Shown: positions 11,940 through 24,165, numbered from the stretch's first letter. The stretch: DNA of 64,000 bases from Asterionellopsis glacialis (GCA_014885115.2 WKLE02002750.1:12004-76003), one strand, 5' to 3'. Numbers and translations are program-made. The notes: generated by a model from the sequence alone, not told the origin.

Positions 11940-14539
11940 ATGGCAGATACTTCGACAACGTCGAAACATTCTCCCAGCAATAGCATTCAAAACATTTCAA
12001 ATAATTCAAACAGCAATACCAGTGACCAGACCCCTAAAAGAGAGACTACTACCTCGCTTTTAGGAAAAGCACTTGCCGTTCCCAGTGGTCTCCCTCCACA
12101 ACCTCCGCCTACTACTGCGTACATGCCTCAATCACCTGCCAACGACACAAGCAATACTAACAATTCATCACCAAAACTAGAACACGATTTAATCATTCCA
12201 ATACATTCTGATATGACGATTCCGACACGAAATTTTCTTGAAAATGTCGCGTCCTCACCTCCGCAGGAGGCATCTGATCAAGAACAGCGACGATCCATGT
12301 TTGGTAGTAATGTCAATAAAAAGTATGTGAAATTCCGACAACAGGAGCTTCGTACAGCAACCACCAAATCTGCTTCTACTACAACTTCTGCAGAGGCAAT
12401 TGAAGACATCCTTCCCATTGAGGTTGCGAAACAGAATTCATTAAGTTCTACAATGTCTCATACAGATGGAGAGTCAATAACATCTAGTATTGATGGTGAA
12501 AATGAAATTGTTTTGTCACACACACATGATCGTACTGTTTCAGAATTAACACCACCACCGTCTCCATCTGGCCGTAACGAAGGGAATAATATAAGTTTTG
12601 TATCACCTTTAACTCCTCATGATCGAGATATCATGTCAAGACTCTCCAAGCCAAAAAAACACCACCATCATCAAACGAAAGAACTGAAAGCTCACGAAAC
12701 TGTCCACGCACAATCCTTCTTCTTGGGTTTAGCCTTTATGGCTGTATGGTCACCCCAGAATTGTTTGGCACCGAATTTGACAGAAATGGCCGATCAATTT
12801 GGTTTTTCAGAAGCAGAACGTGATATATATCTTGGTGCCAATATCGCATTGGCGACCGGTGTTTTGAGTTTACCTATATCGGCCGGCATTGGAATATTGG
12901 CAGATTTATGCAATCGTAAATATTTATTTTTGGGTACCGTGTTGTGTGGTTCCTTGTTTAGTTTTGCGACAGGATCCAGTACAACCTACGCACAACTCTT
13001 CTTTGCGCGTCTATTAAATGGTGGATGTATGAGTGGAAGTGTCCCAGTTGCATTTTCACTCTTGGGGGATTTGTTTGCTACGGAAGAGCGCAACGCTGCA
13101 AGTTCTGGATTAACAGCCATGATGGGTCTTGGAATTTTCTTGGGTCAAGTATATGCTGGTGTTGTGGGGAGTAGTGAGGGTTGGTCTCATGCATTTTATG
13201 TATCCTCCATGGTTAGCTTATTCTCGGCTGCCCTAGTCCAATGGCTCGTGACCGAACCTGTCCGTGGTGGTAAGGAAGAAGTCTTACAAGATATGCTACG
13301 GCATGGGACACGGTATGAACGCAAACTCACCTGGGAGGGATTCGTCCATGCCATGCATCATTGTGAAAGTAATGTTATTTTGATGTGGCAGGGATTCTTT
13401 TCCAGTGTACCGTGGGGTATTATGTTTGTCTTTTTGAATGACTATTTGTCACAAGAACGAGGATTTACTGTTCCAGATGCAACGTATCTAGTATTCCTTT
13501 TTGGTATTGGATGTGCATTAGGTGGTATATTAGGTGGATGGGCAGGACAAATAGTTCAATCATGGGATCGATCCTACCTGCCAATTTTTATGGCTGTCAC
13601 AACATTTTTGGGTATTATTCCATTTTTGTGGATGTTGAATGGGTCTTGGACTAATGCACATGGTTACACGGCATGGACGTGCTCCTTACTTGGAGGTTGC
13701 ATTGCATCACTTCCAAGTGTCAATGTTCGACCCTGCCTGATCAATGTGAATCCTCCAGAAACTCGTGGTGCCGCCCTAACAGCAGCCAATCTTATTGTTA
13801 ACTTGGCTAGAGGTATAGGTCCATCTTGTATTACATTGATGGCAACCGTTTGGGGTGTCAACCGAACATTTAGTTTCAATGTGACGGTGAGTTCCTCCCT
13901 AACGTCATGTTGGCAGATCTTACAGTATCGCTTGCTGCTACCCGAGAGATTCCTTCTCGTATCTTGCACTCAAAAGCTCTTTTTTTGTTTTGACTTTTGC
14001 TCAATATCTATATTTATATTATTTCTACAAAGCTTGTTTTCTTCTGGTCAGTTGCATCTATACAACTTTTATACTTGGCCAAATCGTTACCTAGGGATCA
14101 AGATCGCATGGAAACCGAATTGGCAGCCTATGCAGCATCAGAAATTGAAAAGGCTGGTGGCGGTGCACTAGCAGAAGATGATTCCACGATTGTCAGTATT
14201 GAAGATCGTATGACATCCTTTGATGCAGGTGCTGCACGTGAATCCATACATTTTGTAGGTGTAGCATTACGTGAAATGCAAGATGAGGTTCGTCATTTGC
14301 GTCCATTACATCGATGTAGTGCCGAACACATTAGTGAAGCTAGTGACGAATCATCTGGAGATGATGAAGATATGCAAGACATTGAACGAAAACGTGAATT
14401 ATGGAGAATTCAACAAGAACAGCAACAACAAGAGCATACTTGGAATAGCTATCAACATGGTGGAAATGTAGAAGTAGCAGGAGATAATTCATTTGATGAG
14501 AAGGAAGAAGTAAATCAGATCAATTTGCCTCTTTTGTAA
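11940..14539 (+). CDS. Major facilitator superfamily transporter (Spinster-like)
   Basis: Exon 1 is 11940-13886 and exon 2 is 14033-14539, giving 817 residues. The donor is GTGAGT and the acceptor CTACAAAG at 14031-14032. A nearer-consensus AG at 14050-14051 would throw the reading frame out, so I prefer the first, which continues LVFFWSVASIQLLYLA as a transmembrane helix. About 245 disordered Ser/Thr/Asn-rich residues precede the carrier. It begins around QSFFLGLAFMAVWSPQNCLA and shows ~11-12 membrane segments with the MFS signature GILADLCNRKYLFLG after helix 2. The cytosolic tail is acidic and Gln-rich. Spinster-type carriers move lipids or sugars across endomembranes, but the substrate cannot be read here. 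The ATG at 11940 is chosen because the frame's upstream start is TTG. Confidence 0.85.
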
Positions 14540-15047
14540 AACCAACAAAAAAGGCGATCCCCCAAAAGATAGAGACTCTTCTTTGTAAAGATGTAGAATG
14601 TAACATGTTAGAATCTTCATAAATCAAACTTTACCTGAAGGTTGCATATCTGGAGGTCCTACATGTAGAACAATATGCATGCCTGATCTGGTACTGTTGA
14701 GATTTTCGAAATTGTGTTCAAAGATTTCGAAACTCATGTAATAAACAAATACGGACACAAAAAGTAGGATAGACCGAATAATAGTTTCACTCATGACAAA
14801 AAAACGGATCCAATTATATGCGCTGCATGTCTCTCAAGATGATTAACAAATAATAGTAATATAAGGCAATGAAGAGATCTAGAATTGTGTGATTATTAAT
14901 AGCATGAGCTCAGAAGATATGCAAGCATCTGATGGATTCACAGGAATTGGGCTGTCTTGTTTTATTGGCCTGAGCTAGTCTAGGTACCGTACGGTAGGAG
15001 CGCAATGACAAAAATAGTTGAGACTTAAAAAAACACAAGCCTTCATT
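14540..15047. other. Convergent 3' flanks of the MFS and DHHC genes
   Basis: AT-rich sequence with no supported coding frame. It contains a GGTACCGTACGGTA palindromic segment near 14981. It should hold two 3' UTRs. Confidence 0.5.
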
Positions 15048-16469
15048 CTAGACTGGTAGCATATCACCACACACATTGAGTGGTTTCTGTGGAATTCTGA
15101 CGAATGGCTTGGTTCTTTCCGTCAGCTGTTGTTCTCTTGCTAATCGTTGTGGCATACTGTATCCCATGACTTTATCATAATCTTCAAAGACTGGATCAAT
15201 AGGAAATGGCCATGTGTGGTATCCAGCAACACCGAATACATCAATAAGCTCAATAGGTTCTTCATCACTTTGACTCATAGTATTGGTAGCCTTTTTCTTC
15301 AATCGATCAATGGTACCAATACCCGTAAGAATGCCATATGTAACATTCATAAGCATGGAGGATGTAAAGAGGAATGCTCCAATACACAGGACAGTCATGA
15401 CACGGACAAGGTGAACAATGACAGGATGGAAAGTACATTCCTCCACTGCACAAAAGAAGTAATTCCATCCAAAGAGGGAGAGTGCAAATGCTGCACATGT
15501 CCATGTGTAAGAAAGGAATAAGATAAAGTGTTCTATCGTTGGCGTACCGCAAGTGAAAGGGCAACAGGTATGTGAGTGAAAAGAGTTTCGAGAAAACCAA
15601 TATACAGATCCACCTCATTAAATCCAACTTTCTCAACTTACTCAAATTGGCTGCACCAACGCAATTATTCATCCAGGGACAGTGATGGTCCATACGACTG
15701 ACACATCGATTACAAATACGGCAGTGGTGACTAAAGGGTGGTTTGAATGTTTGACATTGACCACACATGCTGTGACTTTGTTGTGTTTGTCTTTGCGATT
15801 CACAGGGGACAGCTGCACGGGGGACACTTCCAGGATCAGTCAAGGATGTTTTGGCATGTGATGCCAAGGCCATACTTACCAAGAAACAATACAACATCCC
15901 CAGAACAGGAGGTATACCCGATGTAATAGTCAGTAGTGTCACCGTTGCAGCTGAATACAGCATGAGAAGCCAAACTAGTGTTGCCATGATAGTACCTGCC
16001 TGATCTGCAGAGTTCATCCATGTCCCATTCTTTAATATATTTAAAAAAAAATGGAAAATCGCAGTAACAAAATAGTGAGTAAAAAGGTAATGAGTACAGT
16101 ACCGTGTTCCGTTTGAGAAAGAGCTCATCACGTCACTTTCTTTACCAGCACAGTAATGGAACTAATCTCCTGCTTCTTTTTTCTCTCTCTCACCTCTTCA
16201 TTTGTCCCCATCGAACAAGCCCACGGTTGATCATTGTAAGAATCGACATAGCGTTCACCCCGACTACGAATCCTAGGGAAGGCTTGAGGTTGTTTCCCCG
16301 ATGAATCATCACGTGTATAATCGTATTCTAATTTCTCCGCTACAGGTTCATAATCGCGTCCACAGCATGAGCGACAAAACGCTGATCCCACTGGTCTGTT
16401 TGTTGGATTACCGTGAAGTTGTTGATTTTCATCATCTCCCATGTTGTAATTGTTGGAATGATTTCTCAT
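15048..16469 (-). CDS. DHHC-type protein S-palmitoyltransferase
   Basis: Three exons, 16194-16469, 15642-16029 and 15048-15532 (introns 164 and 109 bp), encode 382 residues. The joins are supported because they restore the family core: [20 protein letters not shown]. The enzyme transfers palmitate to cysteines of membrane proteins. In order: polar N-terminus with FCRSCCGR, membrane segments 1-2, the LTDPGSVP (DPG) motif, a cysteine-rich domain [20 protein letters not shown], the catalytic MDHHCPW (~205), then membrane segments 3-4. The usual TTxE motif appears as a variant, GTIDR. The C-terminal tail is polar with Pro-rich turns. The catalytic Cys and zinc ligands are all present, so it should be active. 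It is convergent with the MFS gene. Confidence 0.92.
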
Positions 16470-16689
16470 AACTATTTCTTTGTACTAAAAATCGTTATTT
16501 TGTTGCTGTTGTTGTTGACTTATTGGATGCGTGTGATCACTTGTTCCCTCTGACAACGACCGCGACAATCAATTGTTTGAATTACAAGAGATTAGTATTA
16601 TTTCTTCACCACTTTGTCAAACAGATATATGATGTATTGACTTTCGATCAAAGACACGCAATCGAGTTCACCGTTGACTCGTATAGGGG

Positions 16690-16968
16690 TTAGATTGATG
16701 AGTCGTCAGCTAGTTGGTTATCTTCTTTCTCCTTATTTTGCACAATAATCAATGCTCTCTTTCGGGTTGTTCGTGTTTGACGTATAAATGTACGTAGAAA
16801 AATTACGTTCAGTGTGGTAGCCAGAGCAAGCAAGCAATGCGCCAATGACGAAAGCCAAACACGGGAGTTTCGCGCACCGATCAACGATAAGTAACATGGA
16901 ATTATAATATGGCCAATACCACGAATATGCGTCCACGTACACAAAAAAAGATCCGTTGACAAAAACTA
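16690..16968 (-). CDS. Possible 3' exon of a small membrane protein
   Basis: About 90 codons are open after an intron-acceptor-like TTTTTTCTAG at the 5' side, with no ATG at the start. The peptide has two hydrophobic segments (HIRGIGHIIIPCYLSLIGA and WLSSLAHCLLALATTLNVIF), then an Arg-rich stretch and an acidic tail, an ordinary membrane-protein pattern. No upstream exon with an ATG could be found, so this may be a remnant or chance. Confidence 0.22.
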
Positions 16969-17063
16969 GAAAAAAGGAACCGTTATTCTGACATCACTCC
17001 TGCTCGCAGATTAAATAAAACATTTAGGGAGCGCCTATGGCTCGCTCTTCTAACCCTAAAAAT

Positions 17064-17168
17064 TAGACAGATGGGAAGTGAAAACAAATAATAACGCTAG
17101 GGAGATAGGATATAACCCTAGCCATAGACAGATGAGAAGTGACAATAAAAACGCTAGGGGGATGAATG
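17064..17168. repeat. Two-copy 61-bp direct repeat
   Basis: TAGACAGATGGGAAGTGA..ACGCTAGGG from 17064 recurs as TAGACAGATGAGAAGTGA..ACGCTAGGG from 17125, with small indels. CCCTAG/CTAGGG pairs within it can base-pair. Confidence 0.7.
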
Positions 17169-17471
17169 AAATGAACGAACTAGGAACAGGGTTAAAGACT
17201 ATGTCCTCTGCATTCGAGATTTCACGACCAGGAGCACCGAGGGTGTCCAGTGCGGTTCCAAGACGTACTCGTACAGGTACCCGTATACCAGGTGCTAGAT
17301 AAATAAATTTGGAAAGAACTTGGTTCTCCGCCAAGATATCTCTCTCTGCCTGTCGCTGCTGCTCTTTTTAAAGACCGAAACAAACTGTATCGTAGCACTG
17401 CAACTACAATTGTTGCCTTTCCAAAGATAGACCACTACACATAATACAACGACAACAAGAACGGTAAAAAG

Positions 17472-17888
17472 ATGGGTGTCTGTGAAAAGCTCCGATTTGG
17501 TCCTTGCAAGAAGGAAGAAGAAGAAGAAATTGATCCGGATGAAGTTACAGTTCATGGTGAATCGAATGGTCCTCAGGGTATTTACAGATTAAAGCGTGTA
17601 CGATTTTCTCATTCATCAGGAATGCTATGGCGTCGCAATCCTGGAAAAAAGACAAGAATGTTGGCAGATCAGAATTGGCCCAGGGATGGTGCCATGATTG
17701 ATGGTCAACCCGAATTACACAATGATGGTCAAGAATGGCTTTATGCCTACCGTGTACAACAACCTGATGGTCCCTGGGAGGAAGCCCCTGAAGGTGCTTA
17801 CTTACCCATGAAGTATGATAATTGTTACGAACTTGAATATGTGAAAATGTCGGATGTACCAAGAATCGTTGTTCGACAGTTTGAATAA
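17472..17888 (+). CDS. Small protein with possible N-terminal acylation, unknown function
   Basis: Single-exon gene for 138 residues, ATG at 17472. It starts MGVCEK, so Gly2 could be myristoylated and Cys4 palmitoylated. A run of five Glu follows (KKEEEEEIDPDE), then a compact, Trp-rich body (GMLWRRNPGKK, NWPRDGA, QEWLYAYRVQQ, GPWEEAPEGAYLPMKY) ending in a short beta-like tail. Regular Trp/Gly spacing suggests a small beta-barrel (SH3-like) fold, which is inference. I do not recognise the family. No intron or targeting peptide is seen. Confidence 0.7.
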   Translation: MGVCEKLRFGPCKKEEEEEIDPDEVTVHGESNGPQGIYRLKRVRFSHSSGMLWRRNPGKKTRMLADQNWPRDGAMIDGQPELHNDGQEWLYAYRVQQPDGPWEEAPEGAYLPMKYDNCYELEYVKMSDVPRIVVRQFE

Positions 17889-20800
17889 AAAGTAAGGATG
17901 GGATCATGACTACTTTTTTAAATTAAAAATAGTCTTCTTGGGGGTAAGGAAGTAGTGATTTCAACAGTTAGCCAAATTTACTTAGTCTATATCGTGTCAT
18001 GCAAGTAGGAGAGGGCAGCACTGACATCAAACGTACATATCCATTTTTATCATACCGCTACATGAAGAGCTACTCAAATCGGAACCTGGAGCTTTGCAAA
18101 AACTCACAGATATGTATATAGATATCTTTCTTATTGTCACCAGTCGTTGGTGAGAACTGGTGGGAACGAAAAAGCGGTATGTATCATCTGTACTTGAGGT
18201 TATTAAGGGATCAAAAGTACGTCACCATGTGTTAGTATGTGATTGTAACTAGTAACAAATTTTATCTTTAAAGGGTACTCTACACTGTATTGAACAAGTT
18301 GTTACTTTTTTTCTTGGCGAAAAGTCCTATAGGACATGCTATTTCTTTAGTTGCACTGGTCTTTGTTCGTTCACGTCTTTCAAATAATGGAGAATTGATC
18401 AATTGTCGTGTCGCTCCCGTTTTTCATGTTTCGTTCCCGTTTGTGGGACAGGGGTCAGTAGGAGGGGTGTTCTTTCAATGGGTGTAGATCCTACCTTGTA
18501 ATACCAAAAGATAAATACTTCCAAGAAAAAAAGCAAAAGTTCGAAGAATTCTTTGGTTCTGGTTCCCAAATCGTGGGAGAAGGGGAGATGAATTCAAAAG
18601 TTTCGAATTCATTTGACGGGTTGTTCATCAAAGAGCCATTCTAGGTAATGTCACACCAATCCCGATTTGCAGTTGTTCAAAAGAGAACCGACGGGTTCGC
18701 TTAATGTAGGACGATTGGAACACCTCTATTAGTGGAGGTTGTGTTTGACTCTAGCTTCTAAATTAGGCTGGAGAAAGAGTGGATTTCTTAAAAAATTCTA
18801 ATATGTAGTTTAAGTATTTATTTCCGCTTTACCGAGATTGTAACCATATCGACTTCCAGTTCATACACATACAAACACTCAATTTTTCATTCTTTCCTTT
18901 TCCCTTCTAAATAGTAGGCTCGTAGGAACTAATCGCCTTTTTAAACTTCGAAATAAAATTATCATTTTAGTCTAGTCTAATTTCAATTGTTTATTTTGGT
19001 CTCACAATTTGCCCCAGTTGAAGTTATAGTTGAAGTATAATATTATGATGCAATTAGTACTTGTGAAAGCGGAACATTTGTAGGACCTACTGTATTACTA
19101 CTTGGTCTGACAGAGGATGGCACACAACGCACATTGCTGATCTTCTCCGTGATATACATCAGAAATAAATTTCGGTATTGCATGGAAGAATCATGTTCTT
19201 TATCTTGTTCCGGAATATTTCATGCTGTATGGCTTATTACTTCTTCAATGTTTTCTGGTTTCTGACTTTTATAATAGGAATGCCATAGATTTCAAGATAT
19301 GCTTCCACTAATTCTTTACGACTAAACGGAAGACATTATGCTATCTTGGAAGTCACGCGTGTCACTTTACTCCCGAATTTTTCAACAGTGCTAATTCAAC
19401 TTAGTGATAAGTCTTTGAGAAGGAAGTCACAGGTTGATGGTCCTGCATACACAGTGACTATATTCAGTCTTACACACAAAGTCGCATATTGAGAAGTCAC
19501 AAAAACATATTATTTATATGTAGGTATTATCTTTCGTATTTTGGCAGCTAAGACATCACTTCAGCTAAAAGCGGGTTTGACCAAGACAAGAAGGCGATGT
19601 ATTGAAGAATATATTTGGTCGGAGTATTTGTTGACAAGGTACTGTCTGTATACCAATACCAAGTACAACCGCTTTATACAAAGGCTGCTCAACTTATTAT
19701 CAATGTCATAATAAACTTATTGAGAGATGTGACAAATGTAAGAATAGATGCAGAATACCGAAAAGTGAAGAGCCTCTCGGGTCGTTCATTTTCACGAAAA
19801 AGTGAGTTAGATGTCGCATGTCCTCCGTCCGTCTCAATCATGTCAGAGTTTTGATTGTTTGAATTCATAACATGGTTTCTCGACTGAAAAATCTCTATAT
19901 TAAAAAGTTTGCTCGGTATTCCGTAGTTTTTTTAAAAAAATTTGGTATACGTACTCGTTAATAATAAATACTGTAGTGCATAGTTTCCACTTAGGAACCA
20001 AATACGTAGTCGTAGACCTGCTATTTAGTCCTAGATTAGAGGGCTACCGTACTTTTAAAGCGCACCAAGTACCTGTACCTCTTCAGTAGTGCTCTTAAAA
20101 AATTACGATTAGATATCCGGGGATAAACGAACCTTCAAACTAATTTATTATGTAAAACAAGCACTACTGTATTGCCCAGGAGGATGACCTTGTGTTGGAA
20201 GACATCATATCTGGTACCTGGTAAAGTATCAGCTATCACACGAACGATTACTCTAAGTACCTGGTACAAGGTATTTTGTTTTTAAGTGTACCAGGTACGA
20301 GTACAGGTAACACATGAATTGTCCAGTTGGTTCAGGCACTGGTAAAATCTTGAGTTGGTAAACTAGATTATTTTATTGATGGAGCTCTAGTAATATGGGC
20401 TACCTGGTATGGGGTACCCGCTTTTGCAACAATATGTTCGATTCAGTACCCGGTAGTCTCGTAAAGACAGAACAGGTACACCGTTAAAGGTACAGGTACT
20501 GCTTCGCTTTGCAGCTCTACCTGGTACCTGTACAGGTAACTGTAGTCGACAGTAGGTCCTACCGGTACTAGGACCACCAGGTGCTAGGTACCAGGTATGG
20601 GATTTTGGACTCCACGAACTCCACGACCAGTCGCAGCATCTTGGCGGGTAGGAACTATTTACGAAATTCCTACTTACTTTTAAGTCGCAGAGACGAATCG
20701 GAGACCTTTCGGTGCTATGCGGATTTCATGTTCATAGTCTCCCGCCAGTTGGACTCCAGTTTTGTACGAGTACCTGTATTATACAGGTAACAGTTAGCCA

Positions 20801-22001
20801 TACCAGGTACGTATCAGTACCAGTTCGTGAACCTTTATAAATTTATTTTGTAATGTACCAGGTACCCCAGGGTACCAGGTACGTGCATATGCAAACAGGT
20901 CGTAGTTTTCCGTTGTCTCTCGGCTCGTGCATGCCATGAAAGAATTCCGGGTAGGAAGTACATGTTCCTGGTACATGTAACAGCTGGTCCTAAACTTCTT
21001 TTTATAACGGGGTCATAATAATGAAATAATATTATGATTGTCACATACTTTTTACAATACTGATAATTAAGTACTGTTCAATCATAGTACTTTAATATTA
21101 CCATTTACTACTCTTATATGATACACCTTTAGATTTGATTTCTGAAATTTCTGACCGTACAGTGACAGTTCAAAAAAATTAATAAGTACCTGCTTATTTT
21201 ATTACTTCTTTTTCAAGCCATGTGGTACTGGCAATCTATATGGTATTTGTAAACGAAATGGAAACTACGAATATGATTTCTGAGAAACCAAGATTAAAGA
21301 CGATTTAGAACCATATGATTGGCTTGCAATTTTCCAAACGCGGACTATTCATTTTACTCTCCGAGTCTTTGGAGAATCAAGACCAGCATGTCACAACACT
21401 CCCGATATAGTAATATCAATATATATTACTCCAGAAAACATCTCCATTTTGTCTAATGTAAGAAAATACAGTACAAAGAATTGAAAAAAACCTTTTCTTG
21501 AGAATTGATAGTAGGTGTATTTCGAGTGCTCCAAAAACTGCATGAATCGGGACTAATCGGACCACGCGTAGAACGCAGTAGCATGTTCCATGGTATTCTA
21601 CAATATTTCGGTACAGGAACAGTGCACGATACAGCAGGTACTGTTCCCGATGTAAAATTATTATTTAAGGGTTTGAAATCCGCTCAGAAAACAGCATACA
21701 GGTACCGCTTTACCAGGTACCTCGTATGTGTTGTACCATGTATACCTGGTACCTGGTAAACATAGCCGAGTACCAGGTGTATGTACATGTTCTGGTGAAC
21801 GATTTCCGTAGGTTCCCACTCTAGGAATCGTATTGAAGCGAACAATTCGCACTTCCATCAAAAACCCGGCCAAAAAAAACCACACGATCGATCTAATTCG
21901 ACCCACAAAATCGTGATCGATAAGCCACGAAGCTTCTAAAATCAGACAAGTCCCTGAATACAGATTTCAACCAGCAATCTTTCCATTTTTTTTCAGCTAT
22001 C
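17889..22001. other. Gene-poor stretch dense in GTACCTGGTAC-type palindromes
   Basis: No gene is supported over about 4.1 kb. From 20200 to 21775 the dispersed motif is at its densest: copies at about 20214, 20257, 20285, 20520, 20588, 20804, 20856, 20876, 20966, 21711, 21746 and 21767. On the minus strand between 19100 and 19350 two short stretches look faintly protein-like in different frames, which may be a decayed gene. The last bases (TTTTTTTTCAG at 21986-21996) look like an acceptor of a 5'-UTR intron for the next gene. Confidence 0.55.
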
Positions 22002-22625
22002 ATGTGTATCTGCACCGAAGTTCATGTTCCAGAACAATGCATTGATTATTATCCTCAAAAGGCAGGCGTCAAACGTTCACGTCGTGTTCAATTCCTAGAT
22101 GTTCGCGTTGTTGGCACTGTCACACCTTCCTCATCCATGACTTCTGATGAACGCAACGATGTTTGGTACCAGCAATCCGATTTGGATACTTTTAAATCAT
22201 CTGCTCGCGATCTCTCCCGTCAGCTCAGAAGCAACCCTGACCAGATGTTATCTAATGAAACTCGTGGACTTGAACATCGTATTTCCTTGGAAAGACAAAA
22301 GCACAAATTCCTCACTACTCGTGCCATTCTTAAGGCACAAGAGCGCTACCAGAGTACCGAACAACTTGCAATGATTGCCAGCAAATGCAGTTCTTGGGCC
22401 AAGCAAGTTGCTCTTGTCACTGGCACGAAAGACTTTTGCAGTGCATACGATCTGAACGTAGTAGTTCCTGATGTGCCTCCTCAGCCATTCCCTCTCAATA
22501 TGCGCCCTCGTAAGAGACATTCGGCACCTGAAATCGATGTCTCTGCTGTTGCTGAAGTTCAGAGATGTGTTAAGAGACGAACATCTTTTAAGGCTGCTCT
22601 GGTTTGCGCAAGCACAAACTTTTGA
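22002..22625 (+). CDS. Coiled-coil protein, diatom-type family of unknown function
   Basis: Single coding exon of 207 residues, ATG at 22002. A pyrimidine tract ending in CAG lies 5 bases upstream, suggesting a spliced 5' UTR. The N-terminal third carries basic residues (KRSRRVQFLDV). The middle (residues ~50-125) is helical: ERNDVWYQQSDLDTFKSSAR, then ETRGLEHRISLERQKHKF and TTRAILKAQERYQ. The tail is basic and polar (RPRKRHSAP, CVKRRTSF). Proteins with a WY..DL..FK block followed by RGLE are, as I recall, repeated in diatom genomes but have no assigned function. No signal peptide is seen. Codon use is typical of an expressed gene. Confidence 0.72.
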   Translation: MCICTEVHVPEQCIDYYPQKAGVKRSRRVQFLDVRVVGTVTPSSSMTSDERNDVWYQQSDLDTFKSSARDLSRQLRSNPDQMLSNETRGLEHRISLERQKHKFLTTRAILKAQERYQSTEQLAMIASKCSSWAKQVALVTGTKDFCSAYDLNVVVPDVPPQPFPLNMRPRKRHSAPEIDVSAVAEVQRCVKRRTSFKAALVCASTNF

Positions 22626-23330
22626 TTCATATTATTAGATCACCTATATATTATATAATAAAAGCACCGTATAACATTGTACTAATAGAACCAAAACATT
22701 ACCAAAAATAGCTATTTTATATATTTAATATTCAACAATTTGAGCGCTCCCGTTGTTGTGCACTGTGTTCTGTGACGAATCTTAATTGAATTTTTTCTTT
22801 GTGGAAGGAAAGATACCATTTGTCTTGGAGACACCTTGGTGGAGAGAAGACCTCCTTTGTCTTTGAAGCAAGGCATAAGCTGTTTTTCTCTTCCGGCAAA
22901 GATTTGAACTTACCTGTATTTTTTTAATAGTTTTTTGAACGAACCGTGATTGTCCCTCATACAGGTACTTTGATCGGATTGGCTATTGCCAGAATACAGG
23001 CACTGTTCTGAAAAGCTAAATAATGCATAGTAAACATTTTCTCAACAAAGTGTACAGTACCCATTTGCTAAAAAAATATCTTTGCTACATTTAAGTAGCT
23101 TGAAAAGGTCATTTCACTTGTCAGTCCTCTTTTAAAATGGACAGTCACGGATTATATTGCAAACAGATTTATGATTTTTCATTAGCATTTATCTTGGTGT
23201 TGGCTACTGCCGTTCAGAGTTGGTCTAATTTATAATACGGTACCCATTGTCATCATTGATTGAAATCAACAACAAAAAGTGTTTACTCAGTATATTTTCA
23301 ACTCAAGAGTGATTGTATTTCACTCTTCAT

Positions 23331-23642
23331 TTAAAAAAATCTGAACCATTTTCGTAAGAGGTCTGGGATCATATCCAAAATGAATTTTTCAATGCGAACC
23401 TGCACCGGTCCATCTTGCAAAGTCTACAGAGGACAATACGTTTTTTCTACCTGCACAACCAGAGAATGGACAATTTCCAAGTTACCAATTTCTCTCTCTA
23501 GAGTTAAGTTTTCATCCAGGAAAACTTGCAATGGATTTGCAATTGATAATTCATAGTATGAAGTTTTTGTAGAGTAAAAGCCACTCGGAGGTTTCACAAA
23601 GTTCTGAAGTTCATTCGAATTTGCAAAATCTTCGCATATCAT
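23331..23642 (-). pseudogene. Short frame with one in-frame stop, possible gene remnant
   Basis: An ATG at 23642 opens 72 codons to a TAG at 23424-23426; the same frame then continues another 31 codons to TAA at 23331. The composition on both sides of the TAG is protein-like (PPSGFYSTKTSYYELS; DGPVQVRIEKFILDMIPD). The TAG also ends a 27-nt segment beginning CAG|GTAG and ending TGTAG, which would restore the frame if spliced, but no such tiny intron is otherwise evident. I recognise no family. It could be a decayed gene or chance. Confidence 0.3.
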
Positions 23643-23880
23643 TTATTTGATGGTGGTCTTCATCATTCAATTCAAAAATTTAAAGTGAAATTCTCTCCCT
23701 TTTTGTGATTTTTTCTCAATTTGTAGAGACAAGTAAACTCCATTCACTTGCATTCAAGAAAGACTCTAAAAAGAGCTGTTACAGGTTTTTAGTACAGGAT
23801 TCCGATAGCTAGCCTGCAGTAACAGAACACCAGCTGAAATAATGGAAAGGATAGAAGATGCCATCTCCTCTATGCGACAT

Positions 23881-24018
23881 CTACGGCCATTTTTCATGGT
23901 TGATGTTATCTCTCACGTGACTTGCAAACAATCCAATCAATGAGGAAACAAACCAGGACGCATGAGCGACATTTGCAAGAGCTGCTACATAATCAAATAT
24001 CCTCCCACCGGGGACCAT
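23881..24018 (-). CDS. Candidate 45-residue membrane microprotein
   Basis: ATG at 24018, TAG at 23881-23883. The peptide starts MVPGGRIFDYVAALANVAH, continues into one hydrophobic helix (SWFVSSLIGLFAS) and ends in a charged tail (HVRDNINHEKWP). One transmembrane segment with charged flanks is the layout of small subunits of respiratory or photosynthetic complexes. An alternative is a terminal exon, since ATTAG lies just upstream of the ATG. A GTGAGA within the tail could also be a splice donor. Not recognised. Confidence 0.35.
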   Translation of the reverse strand: MVPGGRIFDYVAALANVAHASWFVSSLIGLFASHVRDNINHEKWP

Positions 24019-24165
24019 TGGAAATACTAATTATACAACAAATGCTGTGTGCTGACAAATGCTAGAATTGTTCCCTCATACAGTTTGTGATACCATGAAA
24101 AATAATCATTCTCTATATTAGATCTGTGATGGAATTAGCCACACGAAAGAATCATTCTCATTTTT

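Larger units (their letters stand above)
16470..17471. other. Intergenic with diverged 61-bp direct repeat
   Basis: The stretch separates the DHHC gene from the small gene at 17472. It contains a weak membrane-protein-like frame (listed separately) and a two-copy direct repeat with 61-bp period (17064 and 17125). An AGGTACCCGTATACCAGGT stretch lies at ~17275. Confidence 0.5.
22626..24165. other. Gene-poor stretch with two small minus-strand frames
   Basis: No long gene is seen. Two short minus-strand frames with protein-like composition (23331-23642 and 23881-24018) are listed separately. Confidence 0.5.

Noticed and set aside
14049..14052. Alternative acceptor for the MFS gene (TGGTCAG)
   Set aside because: It looks closer to consensus but gives a frame of ~39 unrelated residues, whereas AG at 14031-14032 continues a membrane helix and a long acidic tail.
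16160..16180. Short 30-nt intron near the end of DHHC exon 1
   Set aside because: AG at AAGAAGCAG would leave an in-frame stop; the 164-bp intron ending at 16030 restores the protein.
19100..19400. Possible decayed gene on the minus strand
   Set aside because: Two short protein-like pieces lie in different frames with several stops; too weak to call a gene.
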